Below are positions 15,251 through 18,448 of a stretch of DNA of 18,448 bases, piece by piece. Numbering within the stretch: the stretch's first letter is position 1; every line of letters starts with the position of its first letter. A program made the translations under genes and the position numbers. Origin of the DNA: Verrucomicrobia bacterium UBA6015 (lineage in GTDB: Bacteria > Verrucomicrobiota > Kiritimatiellia > UBA8416); contig DIZZ01000260.1 in assembly GCA_002428045.1 (NCBI GenBank), positions 1-18,448 on the forward strand, read 5' to 3'. Under the pieces are notes generated by a model that saw only the letters and a list, made by a program, of their open reading frames with translations, was not told where the DNA came from and made no database searches.

Positions 15251-16054
15251 ATGTACCTCAAGCACTTTAACCTCGACGAGATGCCGTTCAATATCACGCC
15301 GGATCCTCGCTTTCTGTATTACGCACCGCACCATCGGGAAGCCTACGACCACCTGATTTACGGGATCACCCAACGGAAAGGCTTCATCCAGCTCACTGGA
15401 GAGGTCGGCAGTGGCAAGACGACCCTGTGCCGGGCGCTATTGGCCAGCCTCGACGAGGAGGTGAAGACGGCACTGATCCTTAATCCCACGTTCTCAGACA
15501 CTCAGCTACTTCGGGCCATGCTCAATGATTTCGGCCTATCGCCATCCCACAGTGACCGTCTAGGGTATGTTGAATGCTTAAATGATTTCCTGCTGGACTG
15601 CTACCGACAGGGGTTAAATGTCGCCCTGCTGATTGATGAAGCGCAGGATCTGACACCGGAAGTGATGGAGCAGATCCGGCTGCTTTCCAATCTTGAAACC
15701 GATCAACACAAACTGATACAGATTGTACTCTGCGGACAACCTGAACTGAAAATGCGGCTTGAACGACCTGATTTGCGACAACTCCGCCAGCGAATCACGG
15801 TGCGTTATAACTTACCCCCGCTGACGGCTACCGAGACCGAGGCATATATTCATCACCGGTTGCGAGTGGCTGGCCCACGCAGCACGGTAACCTTTTCGGG
15901 CTTTGCGGTCAGGGCCGTCCACCGCTACGCCAAGGGATGTCCGCGACTGATCAATGCGGTATGCGACAATTCGATGCTAGCCGCGTATGTGTACGGGGAA
16001 CAGGATGTGTCGGCCAGTTGTGTAAAGAAAGCAATTCGTCAACTAGAAGGATAA
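15251..16054 (+). CDS. ExeA/GspA-family AAA ATPase
   Basis: This 267-residue P-loop ATPase is of the ExeA/GspA/MshM type. The N-terminal MYLKHFNLDEMPFNITPDPRF is split as usual before the Walker A GEVGSGKTT (50-58). Walker B is ALLIDEAQDL (125-134), and CGQPELKMRL and RQRITVRY follow. The C-terminal peptidoglycan-binding domain of Aeromonas ExeA is absent, so it is an ATPase-only form as in MshM-type proteins. In known systems GspA with GspB helps the secretin assemble through the peptidoglycan. Only a weak ribosome-binding site is visible before ATG 15251. The GspB-like gene follows after four bases, which supports the assignment. Confidence 0.88.
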   Translation: MYLKHFNLDEMPFNITPDPRFLYYAPHHREAYDHLIYGITQRKGFIQLTGEVGSGKTTLCRALLASLDEEVKTALILNPTFSDTQLLRAMLNDFGLSPSHSDRLGYVECLNDFLLDCYRQGLNVALLIDEAQDLTPEVMEQIRLLSNLETDQHKLIQIVLCGQPELKMRLERPDLRQLRQRITVRYNLPPLTATETEAYIHHRLRVAGPRSTVTFSGFAVRAVHRYAKGCPRLINAVCDNSMLAAYVYGEQDVSASCVKKAIRQLEG

Positions 16055-16058
16055 TGCC

Positions 16059-17039
16059 ATGAGTCTCATTCAGGAAGCCCTTAGACGCCAGCAGATGGAA
16101 CAGGAAGGGACACTGCCTCCCCCGAAAGCGAAGCCACCGGTCGCCGCCGGGGCATCCCCCTCGGATCCCCTCGATGAATTTATCCTTCCTGGACTTCGCC
16201 AGGACGATGAGCCAACGCCCACGCACCCCGCAAGATCGATGGAGCGTATTGAAAAAGAAGAGGACACGGATACAGAGGAAGCCTCTGAGAGTCGCCGGGT
16301 CTCGCCATCCGCCGATGAACCCAAGAGCAAATCAAAGGTATTCCGGTCACTGGCTGCAGTGCTGATTGTGCTGCTACTTCTTTTGGGAGCCGCCAGTTGG
16401 GCATTGATATACGGGCTGGAGAAGGCTGGCATCCACATGCCATGGACCGACAAGACGCCTGCCGATGTCGTAACACCCGCCGTGGCGGATGCTCCCCAAA
16501 AAACTCAACCTGCGCCAGACGCCGCCACACCACCCGTAGCGGCGAAACCCAAGCCGACGATTGCATCCAGGGTCAAGTCAACCATCAAGGATGCCAATAC
16601 GGCGGCCAAGGCCAGCGATGCGGTGATCGACGAGACGACCACGGTACAGCCAGCAGCCACCACGACAACGGTTGATCCCGTCGTAAAGACAACGGAACCC
16701 CCTGCTGTAAACGCGGGTATCCCTCCGGTAACGGCACCGAACGCGGCAACGGAACAGGCGTCTGCGGAGCCGGTGACGGTTGCGGAGCCGACAACGCCCC
16801 CACCACCCGTCGCTGTACAACCGCCCGAGCCCCTTGTATGGCCGACCATTACCATTACCGGCGTTGTTGGGAAGGATCGCAGTGGAGCGGCCGTCATAAA
16901 CGGTAAAGTCGTCGGGGTCAACGATACCATTGACAATGTACGAGTGGTGGCGATCCAGCATCAGGGAGCGTTACTGGAGTACAAGGGTGAAACCCAAGTG
17001 ATCAAGGTGGGGAAACCTATCAAAAGCGGCAGGAAATAG
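16059..17039 (+). CDS. GspB-like secretin assembly partner
   Basis: This 326-residue protein begins MSLIQEALRR, typical of GspB/ExeB-like proteins. An acidic, low-complexity cytoplasmic segment precedes one membrane helix (about 97-119). A long Pro/Ala/Thr-rich periplasmic stretch (about 130-260) follows. The C-terminal domain has PTITITGVVGKDRSG, AAVINGKVVGVNDTI and VVAIQHQGALLEYKG, matching the beta-rich GspB periplasmic domain. It should form a complex with the upstream ATPase at the inner membrane and reach the peptidoglycan or secretin. AAGGA lies about nine bases before ATG 16059. The stop of the convergent SrkA gene is only 15 bases downstream. Confidence 0.82.
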   Translation: MSLIQEALRRQQMEQEGTLPPPKAKPPVAAGASPSDPLDEFILPGLRQDDEPTPTHPARSMERIEKEEDTDTEEASESRRVSPSADEPKSKSKVFRSLAAVLIVLLLLLGAASWALIYGLEKAGIHMPWTDKTPADVVTPAVADAPQKTQPAPDAATPPVAAKPKPTIASRVKSTIKDANTAAKASDAVIDETTTVQPAATTTTVDPVVKTTEPPAVNAGIPPVTAPNAATEQASAEPVTVAEPTTPPPPVAVQPPEPLVWPTITITGVVGKDRSGAAVINGKVVGVNDTIDNVRVVAIQHQGALLEYKGETQVIKVGKPIKSGRK

Positions 17040-17054
17040 AAGGTTATAGACGGT

Positions 17055-18074
17055 TCAAACGACCACGGAAGACGCCAGTGCCTGCACGATTTCGTCATGC
17101 TGCCGCTGGATCGTCTCAATCTCGGCTTGCCAGAAGGGTCGTGTTCCCCATCCGGGCGACAACCGGGCAAATCCACCATCCCCGCATTGCCGACCGCACC
17201 AAGCCAGATAGTGGATCATGCGCATAAACCGCAGCGGCTCGATCAGCCGCAGCTCCGCGCGATTGAATTCACGAAAGGTCTCGTAGCCATCCAGCAGCGC
17301 GCCCATTTCCGGAAGCGAGTCGCGCAAACGCCCCGGCAGCAACATCCACATATCCTGTACCGCCGTGCCGTTTGCCATATCATCAAAATCGATCAACGAG
17401 AGCGGCTCCTCCGGGCGCCACAGCATATTCTGCCGATGACAGTCGCCATGAATTCGGATGCGTTCAACCTCGTCGAACAGCGGCTCAATCACATCGAGGA
17501 TACGATCAACATCCATCTCAAATCGATCACGCAGCCCCGTTTCCGCGAGGTGCTCATCAAGTAAGTACTGGATCTGGTCCTCGGTCGATGCGTCTGGCTG
17601 CATGTAAATCCGGTGTTGCGCGACCTGCCGCGCCCCGACGCCATGCACACGAGCCAGCAACCGTCCGATTTCGCTCCACTGCGCCGCACTCGGCTCATCC
17701 AGAGCACGCCCTCCCCGCTTAGGGAAAATCGCGTAACAAATGCCATCCGCCGTATGCAGGGAATTCCCATCCTCCCCAGTAAGTGGAACAATCACAGGCA
17801 GTTCATCCTGTCGCAGCGAGGCCAGGAAGTCATGTTCATCCTGCAGCGCCGCCCTACTCCAGCGACCTGGCCGATAAAACTTGGCGATCAGTCGACATCC
17901 GTCATCCACGTCGACTTCATAGACCCGGTTGATATAGCTGGTTAATTGGCGACACAGACCGTTGCAACGCTTCCCAATCGCCTTTTCAACGTGGTCGAGA
18001 ACGGCATCCGGCGTCAACTGCGCGAAATCGCCAATCCCCTCGGTAAACGTGCTCGTATCCGATCCTGTATCCAT
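17055..18074 (-). CDS. srkA: stress response kinase A (SrkA/YihE)
   Basis: This 339-residue Ser/Thr kinase is close to the 328 residues of Escherichia coli SrkA (YihE/RdoA). The N-lobe has SYINRVYEV, then RLIAKFYRPGRWS with Lys65 and LQDEHDF with Glu80. The catalytic loop is IHGDCHRQNML (208-218, Asp211), and the metal-binding loop is LIDFDD (227-232). SrkA limits stress-induced cell death in E. coli. ATG 18074 fits the known length, with AAGGG about 10 bases upstream. Its promoter region carries an imperfect direct repeat (18094-18154). It is convergent with the GspB-like gene and divergent from the gene at 18276. Confidence 0.93.
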   Translation of the reverse strand: MDTGSDTSTFTEGIGDFAQLTPDAVLDHVEKAIGKRCNGLCRQLTSYINRVYEVDVDDGCRLIAKFYRPGRWSRAALQDEHDFLASLRQDELPVIVPLTGEDGNSLHTADGICYAIFPKRGGRALDEPSAAQWSEIGRLLARVHGVGARQVAQHRIYMQPDASTEDQIQYLLDEHLAETGLRDRFEMDVDRILDVIEPLFDEVERIRIHGDCHRQNMLWRPEEPLSLIDFDDMANGTAVQDMWMLLPGRLRDSLPEMGALLDGYETFREFNRAELRLIEPLRFMRMIHYLAWCGRQCGDGGFARLSPGWGTRPFWQAEIETIQRQHDEIVQALASSVVV

Positions 18075-18093
18075 TTAACTTCATCCCTTCAGC

Positions 18094-18154
18094 ACCCGGA
18101 GCAAGATGCTCTGGATGCGATTACTCAACCCGGAGCAAATGATCCGGATACGAT
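18094..18154. repeat. imperfect direct repeat upstream of srkA
   Basis: Segments 18094-18121 and 18128-18154 share ACCCGGAGCAA followed by similar CTGGATGCGAT and CCGGATACGAT ends, a 34-base period. The first copy holds GAGCA-aga-TGCTC and the second CCGGA-8 bases-TCCGG, both inverted. This may be a double operator or a decayed duplication. There is no run of T to make it a terminator. Confidence 0.4.
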
Positions 18155-18185
18155 CCACGACTCGATTTCAAATTTTGCGTCGTTA

Positions 18186-18214
18186 TTGCATCGCGTCAAC
18201 AAACCTGCTATTGT
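18186..18214 (+). promoter_or_regulatory. candidate promoter of the gene at 18276
   Basis: TTGCAT (18186-18191) and TATTGT (18209-18214) are separated by 17 bases. The transcript would have a leader of about 55 bases. The match is moderate and made by eye. Confidence 0.3.
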
Positions 18215-18275
18215 GCATCTATTAGCCAAAATCTAAAGCAACCGATCAAGGCCACTATTCAATAGGAACGACATT

Positions 18276-18448
18276 ATGGCAGACTGGCAGAAAGCACTCG
18301 ATAGTTTTTTTGTTGAAACCGAAAAAGCGGACAACGAACCCAAACAATCACCCTTCGAAAAATTTCTGGCGGAGGTCGCCGCCCCGGCGTTCGAAACCTT
18401 ATGCCCGGCACTGGAGAAACACGGACGTCGTGTGGTGACCCGCATTTC
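18276..18448 (+). CDS. hypothetical protein, 3' end outside the window
   Basis: An open frame starts at ATG 18276 and is still open at the window end (57 codons). It has AGGA (18264-18267) eight bases upstream and a promoter-like pair further up. The visible part is MADWQKALDSFFVETEKAD, then an acidic linker, then FEKFLAEVAAPAFETLCPAL and EKHGRRVVTRIS. It is a charged, probably helical cytoplasmic protein, and no domain is recognised. The antisense open frame over the same bases has no ribosome-binding site. Confidence 0.7.
   Translation, partial: MADWQKALDSFFVETEKADNEPKQSPFEKFLAEVAAPAFETLCPALEKHGRRVVTRI

Noticed and set aside
17946..18236. 96-codon open frame on the + strand
   Set aside because: It is antisense to the start of srkA and runs through the direct repeats; no ribosome-binding site is seen, and its apparent internal repeat is the DNA repeat translated.
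18233..18445. 70-codon open frame on the - strand at the window end
   Set aside because: The opposite strand has a ribosome-binding site, promoter-like elements and an open frame to the edge; the - strand frame has none of these.

Overview
The window suggests a Gram-negative bacterium of moderately high GC content. It has type IV pilus or type II secretion parts, a LolA-like outer-membrane lipoprotein-sorting fold and polysaccharide glycosyltransferases. The mix of a small PUR-alpha-type protein, paired CNNM/CorC membrane proteins and an ATPase-only ExeA/GspA protein would fit a PVC-group lineage (Verrucomicrobiota/Kiritimatiellota type) or a deep proteobacterial relative. No rRNA or other marker gene is present, so this placement is a guess. 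There are no tRNA or rRNA genes, CRISPR arrays or intact mobile elements.

Layout. (1) 1-950 holds an eroded insertion-sequence remnant (about 197-715): a DUF4338 segment joined to pieces of an ISAs1-type DDE transposase, with frameshifts, a stop and an apparent internal deletion. (2) 951-6296 is a tightly coupled + strand operon of three GT4 glycosyltransferases, followed with a one-base overlap by a fused homocysteine methyltransferase-like/methylenetetrahydrofolate reductase protein. The methyltransferase half keeps its zinc cysteines but has altered substrate-binding motifs. (3) 6403-8676 is a - strand operon of three minor pilin-type proteins (PilV-, PilW- and PilX-like). (4) A 191-bp divergent promoter region separates it from a + strand operon at 8868-12734: PUR-alpha-like small nucleic-acid-binding protein, LolA-like periplasmic protein, two overlapping CNNM/CBS membrane proteins and a zinc-ribbon membrane protein. 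(5) 12809-15230 encodes an ABC-2 ATPase, its permease and a membrane-anchored TPR protein with a His/Asp-rich patch. (6) 15251-17039 encodes an ExeA/GspA-type ATPase and a GspB-like partner. (7) 17055-18074 on the - strand is SrkA, the stress-response kinase. (8) A new + strand gene begins at 18276 and runs off the window.

How the genes may work together. The glycosyltransferases most likely build part of a surface polysaccharide. The minor pilins and the GspA/GspB pair probably serve the same pilus or secretion machine although they lie 6.5 kb apart. The ABC transporter with its TPR protein looks like one export unit. The CNNM pair with the zinc-ribbon protein looks like one membrane complex, possibly for divalent cations. 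Two operon heads (951 and 12809) lack a ribosome-binding site and have promoter-like elements placed so that transcription would begin at or just before the start codon.

The least explained items are the altered methyltransferase domain, the CNNM pair with its zinc-ribbon neighbour, and the symmetrical divergent promoter region at 8726-8811. No clearly new defence or mobile system is visible; the only defence-related hint is the DUF4338 (DruA-type) fragment, which is part of a dead transposase.
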